This document shows positions 1 to 9,848 of a stretch of 64,000 nucleotides of DNA, piece by piece (position 1 is the stretch's first letter; each line of letters starts with the position of its first letter). The DNA lies in NCBI GenBank assembly GCA_025403435.1, contig CM046335.1:5894103-5958102 (forward strand). The letters are read 5' to 3'. A program made the position numbers and the translations under genes. The DNA comes from Artocarpus heterophyllus (lineage: Eukaryota > Streptophyta > Magnoliopsida > Rosales > Moraceae). The notes beneath the pieces are model-generated. The model saw nothing but the letters and a program-made list of their open reading frames with translations, was not told where the DNA came from and did not search any database.

Positions 1-128
1 CGCGGCGCCCAAAACAAGGGCCGCGGCGCTCGTCTTAGAACAAACCAGCGCCGCGGCGCCCAAAATGAGGGCCGCGGCGCCCGAAGTCTGGTTTGTTGCG
101 AAACTTTGAGTTAGAGTCGAACTCAAAC
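1..128. mobile_element. Left fragment of an older LTR, interrupted by the LOG-carrying element
   Basis: GC-rich flank with four copies of a CCGCGGCGC-type palindromic motif near positions 1, 21, 51 and 70, spaced roughly 20-30 bp apart. It ends in CAAAC (124-128), which recurs at 9424-9428 as the target-site duplication. The sequence beyond 9428 looks like the rest of an LTR, so I infer that this flank is the other part of the same older element. Its true left end lies outside the window. Confidence 0.5.
124..128. repeat. Target-site duplication CAAAC, left copy
   Basis: The five bases immediately before the terminal TG of the left LTR are CAAAC and match 9424-9428 exactly. A 5-bp duplication is the normal integration footprint of plant Ty3/Gypsy and Ty1/Copia elements. 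Confidence 0.85.
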
Positions 129-2664
129 TGTAACGCCCCTATATGGGGGTTAACAGTTTTTAATGAGATAAAATAAAAATAAATAATAAAAGTAAAACCT
201 TAAAAATAAAATTTACCCGGGACTTAAATGAAAACTCTCAACTCAAAAATAAAAATATAAACGACAAATAAACCACAGTTTTAATGTAGCACCTTAAATT
301 TAATAATATAAACTGTTGTCATCATCATTTTAACCCTCAACACATTGTAATACAGTCACAGAAAGTAACAATTGATGCTTACATTATCATGAAGAACATT
401 CTCAACGATTGAAGCAGTCCCAATGTAATATAGCTACATCACTTCCTCAACTATATTTCTCGTAGTCACCTCACACTTAGTGAGTCCTGAAAAGATATAA
501 ACATAAGGGAATGAGCAACACTATGCTCAGTAGAGAAAGCTATTACTCACCTCTATCATTACCACATTAAAATCTGCATGGTTAGTAAGTCACATCATAT
601 TTCAGATTATGAGGTTTATTATGATCACATCTTATGGATACCGTAGTTAATCATTACCAAGTGTCATAATTACACATTTATACAAATATTACCAATCATC
701 ATTGTTCCTAGGTATCCATGTTAAATTGAGTATCACTCAACTCATCGAAACCCAAATGGGCGCACTTGATCACCCTATAAACATTCCAAGGGTGTTCCGG
801 TGAGGGGACATCAAGTCCCGAGTCCTCACCAAATCGATTCCTGTACAGTGTGTTCTGGGACTTTCAACCCAAGGAAGCGTCATCGCCTTCCCCCTACTTT
901 ACCTTTTAGGGTATTCATGCCCAAGGACGTAACCGTCGCCCTTTTCATGTCTCACAATTTCTCTATATTGAATCATTATCAATAGAGTTAGTTTTCCTAA
1001 CCATGCTTCTCAATTTATAACATGTGTCAATTCATTATGTTCCTCGCCGTACAATACAAGACGAGTCCATGTCATAGTTTCATATGTGATAATCATATAA
1101 TATCAGTTCAACATAGATATATATATATTGCGGCAAAACAATCAATTTTAATTCTATAAAAACCTCACAAAAGATGAGTAATAGAATCCCTACCTTTTAA
1201 GCTTATCAACAGTCTCTTAATCCTGGAATCAATTAACGTTAGCTCCATACTCCCTTGATCTTGAACTCCAAGCAAAGCAGATCCAGTTGTATCTCGCTGT
1301 ATCTATGAAGCATCCTCTGTAGTGCTCCTCGAGCGACTATGAATGGCTAGGAATGCTTCCTGGAGATCATACATTCTTGAAAACGTCATTCTGGACTCCG
1401 ATACTGCTGTTTGAATCGCCTCGATTCGCGTGCAGTCGGTACCGGATGATTTTCATCGGAGTGGAATTTGCTCGAACGGAGGTCACCATTGCATCCAGAG
1501 CATCGAAACGAGTCAGGAGGCGGTCTCGGATCTTCGATCGGAGGTCCGGATCACAAAATCCCATTTTGGCCTTTGACCACCGTTGACCGGCGTTGACCAC
1601 CGTTGACCGGCCGTTGACCGGCGGCGGTTGGCTCCGTTGAGGGCTGAGCTCGAGCCTACCCCCCCTAAGTCGACCCTTCTGAGTTCAATGGTGACGTCAA
1701 TTTCATTCAATTTTGCCTCCATCAGCACAAATCGAAGAGCGGATCCTCGGCCAAAACCGGTGGCTCGGGCGGTGGATCTTCGCCAGCGTTTGGCCCAAAT
1801 TGGCTTGGGCATTTCCTTCTCCGTGGTTGTCTGAGCATGTTGGTGGCGGTGGTGCACCACACCGCTGCGTAGAACGGCAGCCCGAAGCTCCTCACGGCGG
1901 CGCACAAAGGCGGAGGCCGATCGTGGTCCTCCGGCGGAGTTCTCATGAAATTGAGGGTTGGGAAAGCTTCACCGTGCATCACTGAGTGTTTTGCCTCAGT
2001 CAATTTTGGGGAAGAAGGTCGGTAACGGTGGCGACGGTGGTTGCTGCGGCGGTGGACGGCGTCGGTCTTCAAACTCCGGTGGGCGGCGGCTGTGGCGTGA
2101 AATTGGAAGGCGCTTCTCACTCCTCGTCGCCGTCTGAGTCGAACGGTGGGGGCGGTGTCGATTACCGTCGTCGGAGGCGGCGGGATCGAGGGTGGTGCAA
2201 CGGCGGCAAGAAGCGACTCCGACGAGGCTTCTCCGGCCAAAATCGAGGGGCATCACCTGCTGCATTTTGTTCTACTCATTGAGCTGAGTCTATAGACACC
2301 AAGATCGTGTTGATCGGTGCTCGGACGGTGAAGAAATCACGTTGGAAAAGTACTGTGTTTCGGCGGCTTCAACCGGCGCGTGTGTCCTCCTCCGGCAGTG
2401 TTTTGGGCTGCTCGGCACACCGTTGGACTCGTCTTGACGAGAGCTTCCCATTGGTGTGGGAGGTGTCGAAAACGGATGCCGAAATCTCAGACGATATTTG
2501 AGGGAAGAGAGAAAATTCTAGAGAGAGAAAGAAGAGAGAGAAAGTCTCGAGTTTTGTGATATTTTCTGATTTTTTTTTTTTTTTTTTTTTTTTAATTTAT
2601 ATATATATATACTAAAAATTAATCTAATTACCTTAATACCCTTAGGGGAATAACGGGTGTCACA
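129..2664 (-). repeat. LTR, left copy (3' LTR in element orientation)
   Basis: A 2536-bp direct repeat, offset 6760 bp from the copy at 6889-9423. Every long frame through it is conserved in the other copy, and the only difference I found is one T in the poly-T run (24 T at 2570-2593 against 23 at 9330-9352). It has a GC-rich core at about 1400-2430 and an AT-rich tail. The many short ORFs in the GC-rich core on both strands are not credible genes. Confidence 0.95.
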
Positions 2665-2670
2665 GCTCTA

Positions 2671-2680
2671 CCCCCCTTAA
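2671..2680 (-). other. Polypurine tract of the LTR element
   Basis: On the minus strand this reads TTAAGGGGGG, ending a few bases before the 3' LTR at 2664. It is the expected plus-strand priming site and fixes the orientation of the element. Confidence 0.8.
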
Positions 2681-3614
2681 AGAAATTTCGTCCTCGAAAT
2701 TTCAATTCTAGTAATACTAGTAAAAATTATGATTCCAATTCCGAGTCTAAACCGTTAATGTTGTTTGTCCTCCAAATTTAAGTTATCGTATCTCCACTTA
2801 TTTACTTGCATAATAAATCTTACTCTAAATTCTAAATCCCTCAATGAGAGTATTTCTGACAAGTTTCAACTTATAACACCGTATAATAGTCTAAGAATCT
2901 GATCAGGCATACATATTGACCATATCATGATTCCAGTCCTTCATTGTCCATGGACTGTGATTTACAATCACATTTAAGGAGATTGCCAGAGAAATTTTAT
3001 ATACTTCATCTTTAGGTTCCTTTTCCTTTTTGAGTAAGGAAAAGTCAAATATATTTGATTTCATACCTCAACTAATAAACTAGAACATAATCATAAAACA
3101 TATATCACAAACACTTTTATTCAAAACTATACATTAAACTTACTCATAGAGATATTAAACGAAATCTCAGAGTTGCAAACATACCCAGCATATTTTTCAT
3201 TAAACAGCTATCCTCATGACACAAACATTCAACCCAAATACTATACTCATATTTCATATGGAATATTCCCATAACTGACTCTGGTACTTCCACATAATAT
3301 TAACAGAATATTACACATTACAAACATAATACGGATACGTTTCGAGAGTACAAGGCACTCCGTATACCAGCTATCCATATCATGCATGCTTAGAGGATAC
3401 AAAAACATCGATAAACAAAAGATCGGACCTTAAGAAGGATGCGTTTCGAGAGCATCAAGTACTTCGTATCCAGCCATCCCGGCATTAGGCTCAATGAATC
3501 TAAAAGATTGAACAACAACGTACCACAAGAAACACAGAATACAAGGCAAACGGTTATTCGTAACACACGAAATACGGACACACATGCCTACATGCCAAAG
3601 ATAAAACAAAAAGA

Positions 3615-4304
3615 TTACAGATGGAGATTCAAATCAATTGGCCGCTCCCGGCTTTCCCTTTCCCATTCAAGCTTGGATGTTGCAGTGTCGGATTCTGGAT
3701 GTATGATTTGCATTTTGTCTATCAATTCCTCAGCTGTTGAAGCAGTGACAAAGATTTGTCTCTCCGATTCTGTAGTGATGTTTTCTTCCACAGCGTAATC
3801 TAGAAATTTCAAAAGACCGTCATAAAAACCCTTTACGTTCAGCAGTCCCAAAGGTTTGGAATAAAAGCCCAACAATTGCCCACAAGCAACTATAAATATT
3901 TCCTCAAGAGTACCTAGACCACCAGGTAATGCTATAAAAGCATCGAAATTATAGATTATGTCTTTAAAATTTTTAGGGATACTCCTGACTCCTTCTCCCT
4001 TACCTATGGCTTCCTTACAAAGGTTTCCTTCAACTGGAATATGAGGCCAAATTCTTACATCAGTAGCGTCGCTAGACCTAGCTGCTAGTGCCATATTTAC
4101 CATCATTTTTATACTACCACCCCCATAGATTATGTTAATCTTCTTGCGTGCTAGGACTTGCCCTAAGTGATTTGCAGCTTCTAAATAAGCTTTATCTTTT
4201 CCAAGGCTGGAACCACAAAAGACACAGACATTCTTTATTTTCTTCGTGGACTGGGAGGTAGACATATTTGGTTTATAGAAGTGGTTGCTTAATGTCTGCT
4301 CCAC
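3615..4304 (-). CDS. LOG-like (cytokinin riboside 5'-monophosphate phosphoribohydrolase family) protein carried by the retrotransposon
   Basis: An intact, intronless 229-aa ORF. It has the LOG-family Rossmann features: CVFCGSS near residues 27-33, YGGGS at 60-64 and the phosphoribohydrolase signature PGGLGTLEE at 127-135, followed by the usual KPLGLLNVKGFYDGLL segment. LOG enzymes release active cytokinin bases from their nucleotides in the cytosol. Plant LOG genes normally have several introns, so an intronless copy between LTRs points to capture through RNA. Oddly, the segment before PGGLGTLEE (about 105-122) lacks the usual MHxRKxxM motif, whose Arg/Lys contact the substrate, so activity is uncertain. 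Residues 200-229 are a charged tail beyond the usual fold. Met1 and Met14 are both possible starts. It lies 605 nt downstream of the Cys-rich ORF, in the element's transcriptional sense. Confidence 0.85.
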   Translation of the reverse strand: MEQTLSNHFYKPNMSTSQSTKKIKNVCVFCGSSLGKDKAYLEAANHLGQVLARKKINIIYGGGSIKMMVNMALAARSSDATDVRIWPHIPVEGNLCKEAIGKGEGVRSIPKNFKDIIYNFDAFIALPGGLGTLEEIFIVACGQLLGFYSKPLGLLNVKGFYDGLLKFLDYAVEENITTESERQIFVTASTAEELIDKMQIIHPESDTATSKLEWERESRERPIDLNLHL

Positions 4305-4908
4305 TTAGACTTCGGGTTCTATATGAGATTTTAAAGATGAGAAATATACAAAAAGGGCTAAAGAGATAGACGAGTAGGTAATGAAAAGGTAATCCAAAGA
4401 TTTAAACAAAATCTTGTGCGGATAAGAAAGTAAGATAAGGTGATTGATAGTTTACAGAAAATCTGATTCACTTTTTGAAAGAGATTAGACTCTAATTGTA
4501 TAACTTTTGACAATTGAGAACAATTCGACAGAAGACCGTCTTGACGCAACTGTAGACTTTTTGACAAATATACACCAAGTCGAGAAATTTAATATAAACG
4601 ACAAATACTGTAGAACTTTTGAAATTTGAGACACAAATCTTGAAATATCTGGATAAGTTTTTCAAAATTCAAACATATTACTGTACCGTATGTGACGTGT
4701 CTGATAAGATAATATATTTTATTATATATATATTTAAGAAAATCATAAATTAAATAAGATATTAACACTTACTGTATCAATCTAATAATCACAATTATTT
4801 CAAACACAAAAGCAAATATTTTGAGTAAAAGAAAAACACAAACTGTTGAACATCAGCTAAAACTGCTTCAAATAAGTAAAGACTAAATAACCTTTATAGA
4901 GCGATGAC

Positions 4909-5430
4909 TTATTCCCCATCCAGTTTTCTTATGGCTTGGCAAACAGGATCTAGAAATACCATATTCCTGAGGCGTTGTCTTTCTGCATAAAATTTGGGCC
5001 AGAGTTTAAAAATAGCTCCTTGAACATATCCACTAGGGTGACCGTGGAGAGGAGGATGGATGCTATCCAAGTTCTCCTTTAAAAGTCCATTCCTACAAAA
5101 CCTTATTTTATCCTCTCTATTCGTAGACATATAACCAGGTGAAGTACATTTACCGTTACAATTTTGTCTTCCACATTTGTTACAAGTGACCACGATGGCA
5201 CGAGCTCTTCTTTTCATTGCACTACGACTGGTACCTGTTCCTGGTAAACCGACATCTTGACTAAAGTCACTCGGACGGATTTTCCCCTCTATTAACATTC
5301 TCACATCACAAGGGATACCAAAACGCATAAGAATCCACAACCGAGTAATTCTAGCCTTGTATTTCTTTCTGAGAATCTTTTGGGAGAGTGATGGGAAATA
5401 CTTTCTCAGGTGTTGGTACTTTGGGTCCAT
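4909..5430 (-). CDS. Cys-rich basic protein, possibly related to plant-virus nucleic-acid-binding proteins
   Basis: An intact 173-aa ORF in the sense of the LTR element, upstream of the LOG-like ORF. It is strongly basic (KILRKKYKARITR near 18-30, KRRARA near 73-78). The basic patch is followed by a compact zinc-binding candidate C83-x2-C86-x4-C91-x3-C95. The order (hydrophobic/aliphatic segment, Gly-rich turn, RRA-type basic patch, four-Cys zinc finger) resembles the Cys-rich nucleic-acid-binding proteins of Betaflexiviridae, which suppress RNA silencing in some viruses. It does not fit the CX2CX4HX4C knuckle of retroelement Gag. The relationship is pattern recognition only. It could instead be a degenerate Gag or a plant protein I do not recognise. 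No coat-protein or replicase fragment is visible beside it. Confidence 0.6.
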   Translation of the reverse strand: MDPKYQHLRKYFPSLSQKILRKKYKARITRLWILMRFGIPCDVRMLIEGKIRPSDFSQDVGLPGTGTSRSAMKRRARAIVVTCNKCGRQNCNGKCTSPGYMSTNREDKIRFCRNGLLKENLDSIHPPLHGHPSGYVQGAIFKLWPKFYAERQRLRNMVFLDPVCQAIRKLDGE

Positions 5431-6868
5431 GATGAGATGAAAGAAGAGTAAATAGAAAGGAAAAATTAAGATAGTAAATTGCAGAATCCTAGAATTCCTT
5501 CTTCTTTTAGAGGAAAAGAAGAATTTTTAATGAAAAAGAAGAGGATTTGCGATTTAGAGAGAAAATAACAAACTAAGAGAGAAAAAGTGAACTCGGAGAA
5601 ATAAGCTCCTATGCACAGTAAACGTATTTGTAAACAATAATTAAACCACTGTATATGACACGTATAGAGATCACGTGAGAGAGACAGTGTGAATCAAACT
5701 GATTTAGGATTTGAACTAGGCCCAAATGTTCTTAGTTGAAAATGGTCAGGTTGTTTCGGGCCTTAACACATTTAGAACGAGTTAAATAACAAACATAAAA
5801 TTGAAAACCAATTCGTATGAATCTTAAACCCAATTCAAAGCCCACTATAGATAAAGTTAACTATAAACAACAAATCTAATTTAACGACAACAAGGATCTT
5901 CCTGAATGATCCAGCAACTCAAATAATTTTGTTTTAATCAAAACCTTATTGAACAATGCATACACCCATATGTTATTGATAATACTTAACATCTATCAAT
6001 GGATTCATCATCATTACTACCAAGGGTTTAGAATGCGACTAACCTTGAAATCAATACGATTTACGTCTTTCAACGTAGACCATATCAACGAACAAAGACA
6101 CTTGATGTTACTACTTAAGAACATCTACAATCCCCACAATTCTACTCATACAATATATAATTTCCTCATATAACAAAACCTTAGGTAACCAAAAGATTCA
6201 CTGATACACTTAAATACAATGTACGTAACAAAATATTCCAATTTTGAGATTCATGCATTCTAGACTTTACACAGTCTCAACAGACCAAAAGTCTAACATT
6301 TATCTCTCTCAAGATTCAATACCATGATTCCCAACTTATATCATATTCCTCAAATAAATAGAACTTTTAAGAAAAGATATTGACACTTATGTGCTCCATC
6401 GAATCCACACATAATCATTACTTAGGTTTGAATCAATTACGAAAAATTTGGCATATCTATGTCAAACTTTAAAATCAATAAATCAAGCCTTATATTTCTT
6501 ATTGTTTTTCACGAGACAAAATACTTTTAAATCCTCGTATCTACACGAATTTCTCATCGTTTATACGAATTAGATATGCTTATAGGTCCAAATATTATAC
6601 GAATCTCTCATAAGCATTCTACTTATAAACTCATTCCATATAATTATCATTCCCTTATAACTATTAATACTTTCCTTCTATATAATTATTGTACTCATAT
6701 AACTATTGATATTTTCATTCTATGGCCTTTCCATGTTACATCCTTCTAGACTGTATAAATCAATGTGAAGGTTCATTTTGATGATGACAATAAAAATTCA
6801 GCTTCAAAACCATCTCAAAAATATATTTTTTTAAAGTGGTGCTACACTCCCTAGGTTAACCGAACCTA
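5431..6868. other. Untranslated leader region of the LTR element
   Basis: About 1.4 kb of AT-rich DNA between the primer site and the Cys-rich ORF. There is no minus-strand ORF of note, and the single 74-codon plus-strand frame looks like chance. In an intact element this space would normally hold gag. Confidence 0.6.
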
Positions 6869-6881
6869 GGCTCTGATACCA
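6869..6881 (-). other. Primer binding site complementary to initiator tRNA-Met
   Basis: On the minus strand this reads TGGTATCAGAGCC, the classic match to the 3' end of plant initiator tRNA-Met. It lies 7 nt inside the right LTR (6889). It shows that the right LTR is the 5' LTR and that the element reads right to left. Confidence 0.9.
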
Positions 6882-6888
6882 AAAATTC

Positions 6889-9423
6889 TGTAACGCCCCT
6901 ATATGGGGGTTAACAGTTTTTAATGAGATAAAATAAAAATAAATAATAAAAGTAAAACCTTAAAAATAAAATTTACCCGGGACTTAAATGAAAACTCTCA
7001 ACTCAAAAATAAAAATATAAACGACAAATAAACCACAGTTTTAATGTAGCACCTTAAATTTAATAATATAAACTGTTGTCATCATCATTTTAACCCTCAA
7101 CACATTGTAATACAGTCACAGAAAGTAACAATTGATGCTTACATTATCATGAAGAACATTCTCAACGATTGAAGCAGTCCCAATGTAATATAGCTACATC
7201 ACTTCCTCAACTATATTTCTCGTAGTCACCTCACACTTAGTGAGTCCTGAAAAGATATAAACATAAGGGAATGAGCAACACTATGCTCAGTAGAGAAAGC
7301 TATTACTCACCTCTATCATTACCACATTAAAATCTGCATGGTTAGTAAGTCACATCATATTTCAGATTATGAGGTTTATTATGATCACATCTTATGGATA
7401 CCGTAGTTAATCATTACCAAGTGTCATAATTACACATTTATACAAATATTACCAATCATCATTGTTCCTAGGTATCCATGTTAAATTGAGTATCACTCAA
7501 CTCATCGAAACCCAAATGGGCGCACTTGATCACCCTATAAACATTCCAAGGGTGTTCCGGTGAGGGGACATCAAGTCCCGAGTCCTCACCAAATCGATTC
7601 CTGTACAGTGTGTTCTGGGACTTTCAACCCAAGGAAGCGTCATCGCCTTCCCCCTACTTTACCTTTTAGGGTATTCATGCCCAAGGACGTAACCGTCGCC
7701 CTTTTCATGTCTCACAATTTCTCTATATTGAATCATTATCAATAGAGTTAGTTTTCCTAACCATGCTTCTCAATTTATAACATGTGTCAATTCATTATGT
7801 TCCTCGCCGTACAATACAAGACGAGTCCATGTCATAGTTTCATATGTGATAATCATATAATATCAGTTCAACATAGATATATATATATTGCGGCAAAACA
7901 ATCAATTTTAATTCTATAAAAACCTCACAAAAGATGAGTAATAGAATCCCTACCTTTTAAGCTTATCAACAGTCTCTTAATCCTGGAATCAATTAACGTT
8001 AGCTCCATACTCCCTTGATCTTGAACTCCAAGCAAAGCAGATCCAGTTGTATCTCGCTGTATCTATGAAGCATCCTCTGTAGTGCTCCTCGAGCGACTAT
8101 GAATGGCTAGGAATGCTTCCTGGAGATCATACATTCTTGAAAACGTCATTCTGGACTCCGATACTGCTGTTTGAATCGCCTCGATTCGCGTGCAGTCGGT
8201 ACCGGATGATTTTCATCGGAGTGGAATTTGCTCGAACGGAGGTCACCATTGCATCCAGAGCATCGAAACGAGTCAGGAGGCGGTCTCGGATCTTCGATCG
8301 GAGGTCCGGATCACAAAATCCCATTTTGGCCTTTGACCACCGTTGACCGGCGTTGACCACCGTTGACCGGCCGTTGACCGGCGGCGGTTGGCTCCGTTGA
8401 GGGCTGAGCTCGAGCCTACCCCCCCTAAGTCGACCCTTCTGAGTTCAATGGTGACGTCAATTTCATTCAATTTTGCCTCCATCAGCACAAATCGAAGAGC
8501 GGATCCTCGGCCAAAACCGGTGGCTCGGGCGGTGGATCTTCGCCAGCGTTTGGCCCAAATTGGCTTGGGCATTTCCTTCTCCGTGGTTGTCTGAGCATGT
8601 TGGTGGCGGTGGTGCACCACACCGCTGCGTAGAACGGCAGCCCGAAGCTCCTCACGGCGGCGCACAAAGGCGGAGGCCGATCGTGGTCCTCCGGCGGAGT
8701 TCTCATGAAATTGAGGGTTGGGAAAGCTTCACCGTGCATCACTGAGTGTTTTGCCTCAGTCAATTTTGGGGAAGAAGGTCGGTAACGGTGGCGACGGTGG
8801 TTGCTGCGGCGGTGGACGGCGTCGGTCTTCAAACTCCGGTGGGCGGCGGCTGTGGCGTGAAATTGGAAGGCGCTTCTCACTCCTCGTCGCCGTCTGAGTC
8901 GAACGGTGGGGGCGGTGTCGATTACCGTCGTCGGAGGCGGCGGGATCGAGGGTGGTGCAACGGCGGCAAGAAGCGACTCCGACGAGGCTTCTCCGGCCAA
9001 AATCGAGGGGCATCACCTGCTGCATTTTGTTCTACTCATTGAGCTGAGTCTATAGACACCAAGATCGTGTTGATCGGTGCTCGGACGGTGAAGAAATCAC
9101 GTTGGAAAAGTACTGTGTTTCGGCGGCTTCAACCGGCGCGTGTGTCCTCCTCCGGCAGTGTTTTGGGCTGCTCGGCACACCGTTGGACTCGTCTTGACGA
9201 GAGCTTCCCATTGGTGTGGGAGGTGTCGAAAACGGATGCCGAAATCTCAGACGATATTTGAGGGAAGAGAGAAAATTCTAGAGAGAGAAAGAAGAGAGAG
9301 AAAGTCTCGAGTTTTGTGATATTTTCTGATTTTTTTTTTTTTTTTTTTTTTTAATTTATATATATATATACTAAAAATTAATCTAATTACCTTAATACCC
9401 TTAGGGGAATAACGGGTGTCACA
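6889..9423 (-). repeat. LTR, right copy (5' LTR in element orientation)
   Basis: A 2535-bp copy of 129-2664, starting TGTAACGCCCC and ending GGGTGTCACA. It should contain the element's promoter, reading leftward. Confidence 0.95.
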
Positions 9424-9428
9424 CAAAC
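9424..9428. repeat. Target-site duplication CAAAC, right copy
   Basis: Exact match to 124-128, directly after the terminal CA of the right LTR. Confidence 0.85.
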
Positions 9429-9848
9429 GCCCCAAAAAGGGGAAACTACTAGGGTTTCCTATTAGTTGCTATTTTTCTCCTCCTTTGGTTATAAATAGAC
9501 ACAAGGTGGCTAGGGTTGAGGGTGTGTGAAAATTGTGAGAGGCATAATTTTGTGAAAGGCAAAATTCTTGAGAGCTTCATCCTTGAGAGAGAAAAAATTC
9601 CCATTGGGTGTTAGATAGAAGAGAGTTTTGGTAAGCACAATTTGTGAGTGTGTGAGAAACTGCTCTTGTAATCTGTAATCTCCTTCATCATAGTGGAATC
9701 TGCAAGCGGCAGAAACAGGACGTAGTCTCAAATTTGGACGAACCTGTATAAAAATTTGGTGTCTCTTTTTCTTCTTTTCTCCTATTTATTTTCTGTAATT
9801 GTTCGTTCTTGCGATCCTTGGAATTAGGAGTCGCCTAATTCCCCAACA
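9429..9848 (+). mobile_element. Right fragment of the older LTR (U3 end, R, U5)
   Basis: Reads like the 3' portion of a plant LTR: a TATAAATA box near 9490, a G/A-rich transcribed leader, repeated TGTGAGTGTGTGAG-like text, a short T-rich U5 and an end at CCCCAACA. No primer site follows, so this is probably a solo or truncated LTR into which the LOG-carrying element inserted. The family (Copia-like) is inferred from style only. Confidence 0.5.

Larger units (their letters stand above)
129..9423 (-). mobile_element. Intact non-autonomous LTR retrotransposon carrying a LOG-like gene and a Cys-rich ORF
   Basis: The 9.3-kb element is bounded by TG...CA and a CAAAC duplication. The primer site next to the right LTR and the polypurine tract next to the left LTR show that it is transcribed on the minus strand. 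The internal region (2665-6888, about 4.2 kb) has no recognisable gag, protease, reverse transcriptase, RNase H or integrase. Only two substantial ORFs lie in the element's sense: a 173-aa Cys-rich protein and a 229-aa LOG-like protein. It must therefore rely on another element's enzymes. The near-identical LTRs imply a very recent insertion. The LTR start TGTGACACCC (element sense) and the tRNA-Met primer site fit a plant Ty3/Gypsy relative, but without pol the superfamily is inference. Confidence 0.93.

Noticed and set aside
1353..2501. Multiple 60-170-codon ORFs on both strands in the GC-rich core of the LTR (and the same set at 8113-9261)
   Set aside because: They occur in all frames, are Pro/Arg/Gly-rich translations of GC-rich DNA, and have no family similarity. 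They are non-coding LTR sequence.
3439..3798. 119-codon plus-strand ORF
   Set aside because: Partly antisense to the LOG-like ORF and without similarity.
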